In this document: positions 44,011 to 54,572 of the stretch, one piece after another
Position numbering within the stretch: position 1 is the stretch's first letter
How the letters are laid out: every line of letters starts with the position of its first letter
Source: Branchiostoma belcheri
Lineage: Eukaryota > Chordata > Leptocardii > Amphioxiformes > Branchiostomatidae
Direction: 5' to 3'
Length of the DNA stretch: 64,000 bases
NCBI RefSeq assembly: GCF_001625305.1
Contig: NW_017802913.1
Location: 208,574-272,573, forward strand
Position numbers and translations under genes: made by a program
Notes under the pieces: model-generated
The model's database searches: none
What the model was told of the DNA's origin: nothing
What the model saw: only the letters and a program-made list of their open reading frames with translations

Positions 44011-45139
44011 GAGGAGGTGATTCGTTTTTTGAGAACAGGCGAAAATCAATGCGTCCATAAAATCAAATCAGTGTGGCCTTAATTCCTTTATGAAAGAAGG
44101 CTATGTTTTGTAAGGAGTTTCTGTGGATTATATTAGCAGTGCAGCCCTAGAAGCTATTAATGGGTTATGCCATTTTGAATGTAAAAATAAACTTCTTTTT
44201 TTGGCACTGCAGCGGAACGTACGTTCTGAACATTCTATAGCCACGGTCGGTAAGGGAAGTTAGCGTTTGGATAAAGGAAGAAATCATTACTTTTAATTAC
44301 TTACAAATAATGAAAAGCAAAGCGTAAGTTGTAAAATTTTCTGAAAGTCAATTTTTCTTTGGATTTAGATGACAGGAAAATCATGCTCATTAGATGTGCA
44401 TGATGGGCCAAGAGGAACATCAATAAATATGAATCCTGCAAACTAACCGTAGATTACTGGGACTAGTGCATCCTGACTGCATGCGAAGATCTCGTTTTGA
44501 ATTCAACTTTATCAGAGACAGAGGCTTTGGAAAACTATACCTGATGAATTATCATGAGTTCTAGTGACTGACGTGTCTTTCTTCAGTTCTTCAGAGGTAG
44601 CAATCTCTAGTCACAAACCATTCACCTTCTAAAACACACAACACATGTTTGAAAAAAAAAACACTTTCTTAACAGAATGTCTAACATCTAGAATGATTTG
44701 AAATTGTAAGAGTACAATAAGCATTTTAGTTGGTGTACATGAACCTCGTGTCAGGTTATTTCTTGCATTACTTAAGCTTGTTTATTCTTGTCAGTGTACC
44801 CATGCTTTGTATATGTTACTTCCGTGTGTGTCGTGTATTGTTCTATAAATGAGAAACCGCAGGAATAAAGAAAACTATATTTGCTAATTGTTGATCCAAA
44901 TGTACTCAAACTTGACTGATGAACTCAGTCATACATGTCCAGGGACCGTTCTCTATTCCTCTCGTCAAGGCATACCTACGATTATATATGCACTGCGAGG
45001 ACTTACACCGTTTACATACCTCTGTGCTCGTTTAATACAATACTATTTATTACAAAAAATGAAATTGATTTAGTTTGCATACATCATATAAAATATACCT
45101 AGAATAGAATGGACGGATAGTGAACGTGTACACTAAGTA

Positions 45140-45159
45140 NNNNNNNNNNNNNNNNNNNN
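45140..45159. other. Assembly gap (20 N)
   Basis: Twenty unresolved bases lie exactly at the boundary between duplicated copies A and B. Confidence 1.
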
Positions 45160-45528
45160 TGCATGGGCATGGGCATTTCTCCCGGCTTCCTATAATACAG
45201 TAAGGAAACATTATAAAGAAACTCCTAGTCAGGATGTTGACTATCAATACATTGACTCATTCAAAAAATGGATTATAATCCACAAAGACAAATTAACCAG
45301 ATAGTTGAAGCAGACCTAAACATTATCCATGTCACAAGACCTTAGAGGTTCTACACTGTTTAGCCAAAGATAACATTTTTTCATGTATATGCTCCATGTA
45401 TCATCTGTTGTCTCCTCATAATAAAGTGTATTGATGAGTGGCTAATTTCACCAGCCTCTCCCCATGTATACGGCACGGCAGTCAGATGCAGAATGAGTAG
45501 TGAAAGTTTAGAACAGCAAACCATTACT

Positions 45529-46078
45529 GGCCCTGTTCATATGAACTCAGTGAAGACGCTTTATATGTGGTTTACCCCGAAGCCGGTTTCAAGTGGCTCC
45601 ATCTGAACGCTCCAAATCACATTGAAAGCGCCTCGATCCCAAACCACTTCTAGAGGTGGTTTCGAATCGGTTTTCCCGCATCTCAATTTGCGTCTGAACG
45701 CAATGTGATTTCAATGTGACTTTGCCTGGTCATGGATTATGGGGTGATATTTCTTTATTTATATGCAATACAAAATTTTACGTGGCAGCGACTTAAAGAG
45801 CAGTAATGGTCAAATAATGTGTCCGTTCTAGGACGAGCTTCACCGCCTCTGACTGGACCACGTCGGCATTTGGCCGAGATACGCTGCGTATCAGCAAGAA
45901 GGTCGTTGACCCATGACATTAATAACACGCTACCTTGTGTGTTTTCATCAAACAACAATGAATGCAGTTTCGGAGAATCGTGATCGGACACGGTTTAAAA
46001 ATGTATGGCACGTGGACCAGATATGAGGAATTCGTGTTACCCGAATCGCGGTTCGGGTGGCTTCATATGAACAAGGCC
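45529..46078. mobile_element. Harbinger-like MITE, copy M4 (counterpart of M2)
   Basis: Same ends, same ACT flanks and same neighbours as M2, so it is the same insertion seen in the second copy of the duplication, not an independent event. Confidence 0.8.
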
Positions 46079-46628
46079 ACTGAGACCCAAAGAAACATTC
46101 GTTGATAGACATGTATAGTCAAGCTTTTACTGACGCCATAATAATTATCATATTATAATTATCATATGAATCTCGGCGACCAGATGTTGACAGATAAACG
46201 GATTAAGTAGCAGCATCCTGGCCTGTTTAACAGACATATTCTGTAATCCAACATGGTGGCTGTGAAAAGCTTCTATTCCTAACTTCCGACATCACATTTC
46301 TAAACACGTCAAGCCCAACAACTGGTCAATGACCCGCAAGAACGTAACATACACAATGACAGCCATCTTGACAAAAAAGGCTTTGCATTGGAATTCTATG
46401 CTGAAACCACTAGAAACAAGCACTTTAAAACACATTTACATTAATTTCAAACCTCAAATCTTTACCCCCACTGCAAAGCTGGATTTGCCAGGTGTCTTTT
46501 GGTACAAATAGTGCAAGGTAGTTTTAAAGAGATACAGCCAAAATATTGAAATGATACCAGGATTTCACCTCCATGGGAACGTGGGTCAGTCCACCAAGGG
46601 ATGAACTATTTAGAGGTCAATAATAGTA

Positions 46629-46797
46629 ACATTCATAACACGCTACTCTGCGTGTTTTCATCAAACAACAACGATTAATATAGATTAGTAGAATCATGAT
46701 TGGGCACGGTTTGAAAGGAATGTGTGGCACGTGGACCAGATGTGAGGAATGTTAGTTACCCGAAACGCGGTTTGGCCGGTTTCATGTGAACAAGGCC
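46629..46797. mobile_element. Harbinger-like MITE, 3' part only, M5 (counterpart of M3)
   Basis: Retains CGTGTTTTCATCAAACAACA through GTTTCATGTGAACAAGGCC but has no left half. The left half and the DNA beyond it are present in copy A, so copy B has suffered a deletion. Confidence 0.75.
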
Positions 46798-47189
46798 GAA
46801 ATCTGTCCAGCCCATCAGTCTCGCCCATCCCACACCTGCAGCTGCGAAAACAAAAAACATCGAACCTTCCCCGGAAGTAACAACATAGACATACACATCT
46901 TCCCAACACACCTTCACCTCAACTCACTTTCCTACGTACCTTCTTCCTTCAGACATATCAACAATACTCTCTCTTGCCCTCACGTGATGCTGACCCTTTT
47001 ATGCTGTCGTTATAAGCATGAAAATATAAGACTCAGCTTATCTGCATTTACATTTATTCCGCTAGAGGACGTAATTATACTGCGTCAACCAAAATACGCT
47101 TCCAACTGCCTCTTAGCTCGTGACATGTCTCCACGTCGTTCGATAAGGAACTGTACAATTGTTTCCAACCCTGAATGAATTGCCTAGAA

Positions 47190-47545
47190 AGGAGGAGGAA
47201 TAGGTGCTGTTTTCGAAGACTGCAATGAGAATCACCTGCACTGGATAGATCTCGTAAATTCTGACTTATTATGCCAAAACTAGTGCGAGCAGGCAAATCC
47301 CCCCCCCCTCAAATGCTGCAAAACCACATAAGTACAAAGCTGGTATTGTGAATTTGTGGTAGTACATAGCGACCTTTACGACAAACCGACAAATGCTGGC
47401 CTTTTGCGACATTTATGAGTCGGCACTGTACTGAGTCCTGGAGTTCCATGGAGCGCCGGCAGCCTGGGTGCCGTCAGACATAGTTACTGCCGGCTCCATA
47501 TTGTCACTAGCTACCATGGACTACGGAGGATGGCACCCAAGCCTC
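47190..47545 (-). repeat. Unclassified repeat family U, copy 3
   Basis: Counterpart of 43575-44010 in copy B, with about 80 bp missing around 47275. That removes most of the segment encoding the DVIDKIKS region. Confidence 0.55.
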
Positions 47546-48929
47546 GGAGGAGGTGATTCGTTTTTGAGAACAGGCGAAAATCAATGCGTCCATAAAATCA
47601 AATCAGTGTGGCCTTAATTCCTTTATGAAAGAAGGCTATGTTTTGTAAGGTGTTTCTGTGGATTATATTAGCAGTGCAGCCCTAGAAGCTATTAATGGGT
47701 TATAATGTTATTTTGAATGTAAAAATAAACTTCTTTTTTTGGCACTGCAGCGGAACGTACGTTCTGAACATGCTATAGCCACGGTCGGTAAGGGAAGTTA
47801 GCGTTTGGATAAAGGAAGAATCATTACTTTTAATTACTTACAAATAATGAAAAGCAAAGCGTAAGTTGTAAAATGTTCTGAAAGTCAATTCTTCATTGGA
47901 TTTAGATGACAGGAAAATCATGCTCATTAGATGTGCATCATGGGCCAAGAGGAGCATCAATAAATATGAATCCTGCAAACTAACCGTAGATTACTGGGAC
48001 TAGTGCATCCTGACTGCATGCGAAGATCTCGTTTTGAATTCAACTTTATCAGAGACAGAGGCTTTGGAAAACTATACCTGATGAATTATCACGAGTTCTA
48101 GTGACTGACGCGTCTTTCTTCAGTTCTTCAGAGGTAGCAATCTCTAGTCACAAACCATTCGCCTTCTAAAACACACAACACATGTTTGAAAAAAAACACG
48201 CTTTCTTAACAGAATGTCTAACATCTGGAATGATTTCTAATTGTAAGAGTACAATAAGCATTTTAGTTGGTGTACATGAACCTCTTGTCAGGTTATTTCT
48301 TGCATTACTTAAGCTTGTTTATTCTTGTCAGTGTACCCATGCTTTGTATATATTATTTCCGTGTGTGTCGTGTATTGTTGTATAAATGAGGAACCACAGG
48401 AATAAAGAAAACTATATTTGCTAATTGTTGATCCAAATGTACTCAAACTCGACTGATGAACTCAGTCATACATGTCCAGGGACCGTTCTCTATTCCTCTC
48501 GTCAAGGCATACCTACGATTATATATGCACTGCGAGGACTTACACCGTTTACATACCTCTGTGCTCGTTTAATACAATACTATTTACTACAAAAAATGAA
48601 ATTGATTTAGTTTGCATACATCATATAAAATATACCTAGAATAGAATGGACGGATAGTGAACGTGTACACTAAGTACACAGGGGTTAAAAAAATATGTTT
48701 TCACAATTGCATGGATACATCATTAGCATATGATTACTTAGCGTACTTGTACAATGACTAAAAGCTGTGACATTTATAAAAGGCATGACGTAAAGTGTTA
48801 ACACAATGTGCAGTACCAACTGTGCCACCCTATTAAATATTATCTGTACACATGAAAAATTGATAAACGAATGAAAATTAAAATGTTTAATATATAGATG
48901 AGCAAGAAAGACGAAGAAGTTCAGCTGAT

Positions 48930-50060
48930 TTTTCCGGTTCCGAATTGGTCCCTACAGTCTTAATCATAGTCCTTTTAAACGAGGTCTAGTCCTAAGTCCA
49001 TCTTGTGACTGTGAGTACCAATCTGAAACCATGTTTCATTACTTATTTGAATGTCCTAAGTATTTACAATACAGAACGAACTTTCTTGACAATCTCACAA
49101 ACTTAATTGGACACCTGTTTGATCTACACGACATCTCTGACAATGCAAAACTCTCCCTTGTACTAAAAGCCTCATTCTCAATTACTGCCGAGTGCAATTC
49201 CAAAATAATGATACTTACACAAACTTATATGCAGCAAACCCAACGCTTCTAGCTCTTCTCAACTGAGAATCTCTCCGTGGAAAAGATACGGTAGACATCC
49301 TTTTCTGATCAAAATGATAATCTCATAGGTGGGGTTGGGGACGTTGGTTTTCGTTTTTGTCTTACATGTTTGTATGTATTTATTTATCTATACATGTATA
49401 TCTATTGTTAAGTGGCGCTGGCAAAATAAGGCCGTGTTTATGTGAAGTCACCCAAGGCACTTTATATGTGGTTTACCCCGAAGCCGGTTTCAAGTGGCTC
49501 CATCTGAACGATCCAAATCACTTTGAAAGCGCCTCGATCCCAAGCCACTTCTAGAGGTGGTTTCGAATCGGTTTTCCCGCATCGCGATTTGCATCTGAAC
49601 GCAATGTGATTTCAATGTGACTTCACTTGGTCATGGATTACGGGGTGATATTTCTTTATTTATATGCAATACGAAATTTTACGTGTCAGCAACTTAAAGA
49701 GTAGTAATGGTCAAACAATGTGTCCGTTCTAGGACGAGCTTCACCGCCTTTGGCGGGACTACGTCGGCATTCGGCCGAGGTACGCTGGGAGGGGGGCACC
49801 AGCAAGCAGGTCGTTGACCTCTGACAATAAATTAATGAAATGCTACCTAGCGTGTTTTCATTAAACAAAAATGAATGTAGTTTCAGAGAATCGTGATCGG
49901 GCACGGTTTGAAAGGAATGTATGGCACGTGGACCAGATATGAGGAATGTGAGTTACCCGAATCGCGGTTTGGGTGACTTCACATCAACACGGCCTAAGTT
50001 GCTTAACTTGAGTGCAGCGCCACTTTGTCTTGTAAATAAAACATCTGAATAAAAAAAGTG
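48930..50060 (+). mobile_element. 5'-truncated LINE remnant, interrupted by MITE M6
   Basis: From about 48950 the plus strand reads SPFKRGLVLSPSCDCEYQSE then TMFHYLFECPKYLQYR, the cysteine/histidine C-terminal motif (C-x-C..ET..H....CP) of several LINE polyproteins. The frame ends at 49252. The 3' UTR continues to the MITE at 49430 and resumes at 49998 as TTGCTTAACTTGAGTGCAGC, ending near AATAAAACATCTGAATAAAA. Confidence 0.65.
49430..49994. mobile_element. Harbinger-like MITE, copy M6
   Basis: 565 bp, ends GGCCGTGTTTATGTGAAGTC / GACTTCACATCAACACGGCC, TAA target duplications at 49427-49429 and 49995-49997. Inserted in the 3' UTR of a LINE fragment. Closest to M1. Confidence 0.85.
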
Positions 50061-52132
50061 AAGATCGAAACATTCTTTAATGTATTTTCCTATTTGAACA
50101 CTGTATTCTTATAGTAATACAATGTGAGTTGACTGTATATATTAACGATGCAAAAACCATTGCAAAGTAATTGGAGCAGTATTGGGAGCTGTCTCATAGT
50201 CTGAAAAGTGTTCCGTATTTTTGTGCTTGGATTCAGCTGTTGGTATTGACCTGAGTGCCCAATCTATTTGATCTGGGAAGCCCACGGTAACGTTCAATAG
50301 CCCATCTGCTCTCAATTTGCAAATTCGGTCCCTACAAAATTAAATGTATCGCCAACGATACACAACCCTTGTCACGGCGGCGTTACCGTATCACATTGCT
50401 GACCTTTCCGTACCACTGCTACCCTCCCAATTTCACGTTGATTTTCATTTTGATTGCTGTATCGGAATATCCAAATGAAAAGATATAGAGTTACGGCGTC
50501 AGGGAAAAGAGAATCATAGACAACCTTCGATTTTTTAACAAACTTCAATAGCAATGATGTGACAGGAAAGCTCCCCTCAATATTCTCTGTGGATTCAAAT
50601 GTCGACAACGTTTCGCCTGCAGGCCGCAGGCTACCATTGATCGTGTTTCACCAAACACAGACTAATTGCAGGTTATCCCAGAATGAGCAATCAGCCCATA
50701 TGTTATTCCGGGAGGTGGACATTCAATTGAAGTCTTATGTCTCCAGTGAGGACATTACAACCTGGAATGCTACCCCGACTGTTGATGGAGTGTTTAGTTT
50801 ATACGCAAAGGACCAATTCGTCTTAGTCGCCATCCCTTTAAACGTGCATTTTTGTTTAGTTTCGCTTTATTGACATCTTGCCTTATTGATGATCCATAAA
50901 GATGGGCTGGCATCAAATTCTCTTGCAATTCTGAATAACTACAGCCGTTAAATTGTCCCTCTGGTAAGACTACCCAGAAGGGGCATTTTTAAATAAATGG
51001 CATTAAAATTCTAATTAATCTCCCCGTTCTATATAGACTCCCCTATCGCTGGGTTGGACACTTTCCACAAATGGGACAATTCAATTTTCAGGTTCAAAAA
51101 TAAATACGTCGATGAAGGTTAGACATCCAGGTAATTCGATAAATTATATTCAGTTGCTTGAGTAACTGCTTTTTTGCTTATCAAAAACAAATAATATAAA
51201 CTAATAATCAAGCATTCAATAAACTATTCAAGCATTCTCATTTACTAATTAGGCAAACATCAAAATAAGGACAAAAATATGAACACCAGAGAACGTTCAT
51301 AAATATTGATCACGAAAATAAATTTGAGAACATTCTTCGATAAACAAACATCAGTACACATGCATAAGACACAAAGGGAGCAGGATCGCTGGATAATCTT
51401 CTGGCTAATCATTATTTAGCCTGATGTCCTGTCTATCGCGGTTGGGCCGGCTTTCTTCGCGGCCACAGGAGCTCTTTTCCGCTCAACTTGGGTCCCTGGT
51501 AGGATTTGCACGACGTTTAACTGCAAAACTTCTACAAGCGCAAAAATACGGTATGGCCAGTTAAAATATCAGAGAGCCGCGAAGACCACCCCCCCCCCAA
51601 CCACGATAGAATAGACGCCTGGCTATTTGGCTATTTAGATCATATTAAAGTAGGCTGGTGTTCGGGTCACGTGGGCGGGAGGCACCTTAAGATTCCGGTG
51701 CTTCATGAGAGCAGACAGTCTCTCATTACGACAATTCACGAGGCGAGCGGAGGGAATTGTTGATTTGAACGTGTTGTTTTATATGCCTGCAAGATTGTTT
51801 TGTCACTGAAAACATAATGCAACCTGACCATTCAATATGGACGGAACGGATATGAATACTGTAGGCTAATATCATCAATATTTCACCTTTTATTCCTCAA
51901 TATCTAGTTGATCTTGAGCCCCAGATACATTAATAAACGCATTTCAGAGCAACATTAGTCATTAGTACGTTGTGATCTCAATGAATAAAGATTACGCATT
52001 TTTAAGAAGGTTATGTTTTCAGTAGCATTTGTCAGTCTGTGTGTCTGTCTGTGAACAGCGTAACTCAAGAAGCTTTATCTGCATTGTCATGAAACCATTC
52101 CTGTCCCTCCCCATCCAACTATATCCGGTCAC
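50061..52132. other. Stretch without a recognised gene
   Basis: The longest frame (50559-50873, plus, 104 residues, includes SSEDITTWNATPTVDGVFSL) has no family I recognise. A repeat F fragment lies at 51106-51185 (GATGAAGGTTAGACATCCAG then TTGCTTGAGTAACTG). A C-run lies at about 51590. Confidence 0.4.
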
Positions 52133-52913
52133 GTGATCCAGAGGACTACGTCTTTCAAACTCCTTGGAGTTTACATCACTGCTAATCTTACCTGGGACAC
52201 TCACGTTCACTACATGCTGGCAAAATCTCGACCACGTGTATATTACCTTACTGCTGCTAAGAAGGCCGGGCTCCCTACTGATGCGTTAATTCAGATCTAC
52301 CTGACATTTATTCGCCCTCTGTTGGAGTATGCCAGCCCTGTGTGGGGAGGACTCCCAAAATACCTTGCCAACATGCTTGAATCTGTCCAGAAACGTTGTT
52401 TGAGAATCATTGGAGTTCCTACTGACTCTCTGCCCTCGCTGTCAAGTAGACGCGACGCTGCTACATTGAGAACATTACGCAACACAATCCGGGACAGTAG
52501 CTCGCCTCTGAATGAGTTCATCACCCCACCCCAGGATAACTGTTACAACCTCCGTCGTGAAGGTCGTTACAAGCCAATGACTAACAGTAAAACCAAGAGA
52601 CATGAACTTTCCTTTATACCCAGATCTCTGAAACTACTGTATCAGGCTGACTGCTAACACGACCATGATTTACTGTATTGTTTAACTGTGTTTAACTGCT
52701 CAGTTTGTGAGAGTGTCGTAGCTGTTATGTATAAGCGAGTTGGACATGGTTCTACATCTTTATCTGTGCATAATATTTTAAATACGTAATTTTATAGTAA
52801 CTTTAAATGTTTTTCTGGTGATTTTACAATTGTAAATGATGACGCACTTCATGTGCATGTGAATTGTCACGTACATGCAAAGTCATTATCAATAAAACTG
52901 AATCTGAATCTGG
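52133..52913 (+). mobile_element. 5'-truncated LINE: reverse transcriptase C-terminus and 3' tail
   Basis: The plus frame to 52657 encodes FKLLGVYITANLTWDTHVHY, then YLTFIRPLLEYASPVWGGLP and LESVQKRCLRIIGVP, the region following the YADD box in jockey/CR1-group polyproteins. It ends SFIPRSLKLLYQ. The catalytic palm is missing. The 3' UTR ends AATAAAACTGAATCTGAATC. It is distinct from the LINE at 21545, whose equivalent region is different in sequence. Confidence 0.8.
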
Positions 52914-52939
52914 TAGGTGGGTAGGTCTTGATGAGACCT

Positions 52940-53660
52940 ACAAATGATTAGATTTTGTCCCCCCCGTCGGCTTTTGTTGGTACTGCAGCAGAACTTCAAA
53001 TATCTCATGATCTGGACAAGCTAGGCTCATGAACGGTGGATGGTAGATAGCTCTTGGGCTAGGAAAGGAGTGACACGAGTTTGGGCCCCCTACTGGCTTC
53101 TTCTGGAACTGCAGGAACGTTATTTGAAAAATCCTCGAAGGAGGATAACTCAAGAACGGGTTAAGGGATTGTCGTGCTTTTTGTTAAGTTGGTAGCTGAA
53201 GTGGACATAATCAGATGACAATCATGCGAATCAGGAGCTAATTTGCATAATTAAGGAGGAAATTCTATAGATCTGCTTTGTTCAATAATAGGACTGTGGA
53301 ACACTTGACTTGTAAACGATGTAATTGAGATCGAGAAAAACATCCGAGGATAATAAATTATGTAAATGAAACCTTAATTTGCATAATAATGGAAATTGTT
53401 GTAATTCAATAGTTGTAACTGAGGAGAATTTCATACTTGCCGCATTTAGAAGTTAAGTGAAGGTGACCATCAATAAACATAATTTATTCAATCATGACCT
53501 CATTTGCATAATTTATGAGGAAGTGCTAGAATACCCTTTCATTTGTTAAGATAAGGCTGTCATTGGGTGGAGAATACGATTAACTGATATAACCCATGCA
53601 AATGAGGTTCTTATCTGCAAAATGAATGATTACAGTTGTATAATTTGTCAACCAGAAGGG
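52940..53660 (+). repeat. Dispersed repeat family G, copy 3
   Basis: The second half matches 2395-2790. The first half (GGTACTGCAGCAGAACTTCA, GGGCCCCCTACTGGCTTCTT) resembles 20820-21060 (GGGTACCGCAGCAGAGCTTC, TTTGGGCCTCCTATGC). This suggests a family at least 700 bp long of which most copies are partial. No coding frame. Confidence 0.55.
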
Positions 53661-54572
53661 TTAACATTATTTGGCGAAGGTATGAGATCGTGGAACTCTT
53701 GTTCATTATATCATTAAGGCCTGCATACTGTTTCCTGACAGACAGATGACTAATACGCAATTTAAGCGTATGTATTTATTTGTTAATGTCGTTTTTTTAT
53801 GTCGTATGTAATATTTAGTTGAGCACAACAAAAATATTGACATTATTTGATACAACACACGGCAGGAATATTCATACATGTCTGATGCATCCACTAACCG
53901 CGCTGATGTTATTTGTATCGGTGCCTTTGAAGTGAAATAATTTTCATAAAATTTTACTGGTGTTTGCACAGAATTTAATCAGATTGGTTTAGATGTTTCA
54001 ATCAATATATTATATATTTCTTGGGTAACAGCGCAGATTTCAAACTTAACGGTTGTTTGTATCGTAAGCAACTTGAATGGGCAACATGTTTATTTTGCAG
54101 TGACGGTGACAAAATATTTGTGTTGAGAATATGTGTGAGGGGTACACGATACGAGGGTTGGCTACCATTACATTCTGGTTTTAACAATATGGGAGCCCAT
54201 ATAAATATGACAACATTTAAGATAATTTTGGAGACTTGTATCATTATGGGTAAAATCTGTCTTAAGGAACCGCCAGCCTTTACCTAGATTATCTTTTTTT
54301 TTATTTATTTATTTCAACTTTGCCGCAAGGGCAGGACAGGGGGAACAGGCGGTGCCTTTTCAAGGCCCCCTGTCCAGATAAAAACATACATAAATCTAAA
54401 ATACAACTAATAACAAATACAAATAATCACTCACAAAATTCTTAAAGGTAAGTAGTAAAACAAAAGCAAATGCAATAACTACGATAACATAGGTATAAGT
54501 AGTACAAGTACAATATAAGTAGAAACAGTGATAATAATAATAATAGTAGCAGTATTAAAATATAAATGAGAT

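Larger units (their letters stand above)
40547..45139. repeat. Duplicated segment, copy A (ends at the assembly gap)
   Basis: Collinear with 45160-48676 with scattered substitutions and small indels. Copy A is 4593 bp and has about 1.1 kb (roughly 41978-43062) that copy B lacks. It contains MITEs M2 and M3, a SINE, (ATCC)n and repeat U copy 2. No cellular gene is recognised. Confidence 0.9.
45160..48676. repeat. Duplicated segment, copy B (starts at the assembly gap)
   Basis: Begins with the same TGCATGGGCATGGGCATTTC as 40547 and ends TGAACGTGTACACTAAGTA exactly where copy A stops at the gap. It continues into unique sequence afterwards. 3517 bp. Differences from A include TCCTAGTCAGG against TCCTGTCAGG and the 1.1-kb deletion. 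Confidence 0.9.
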
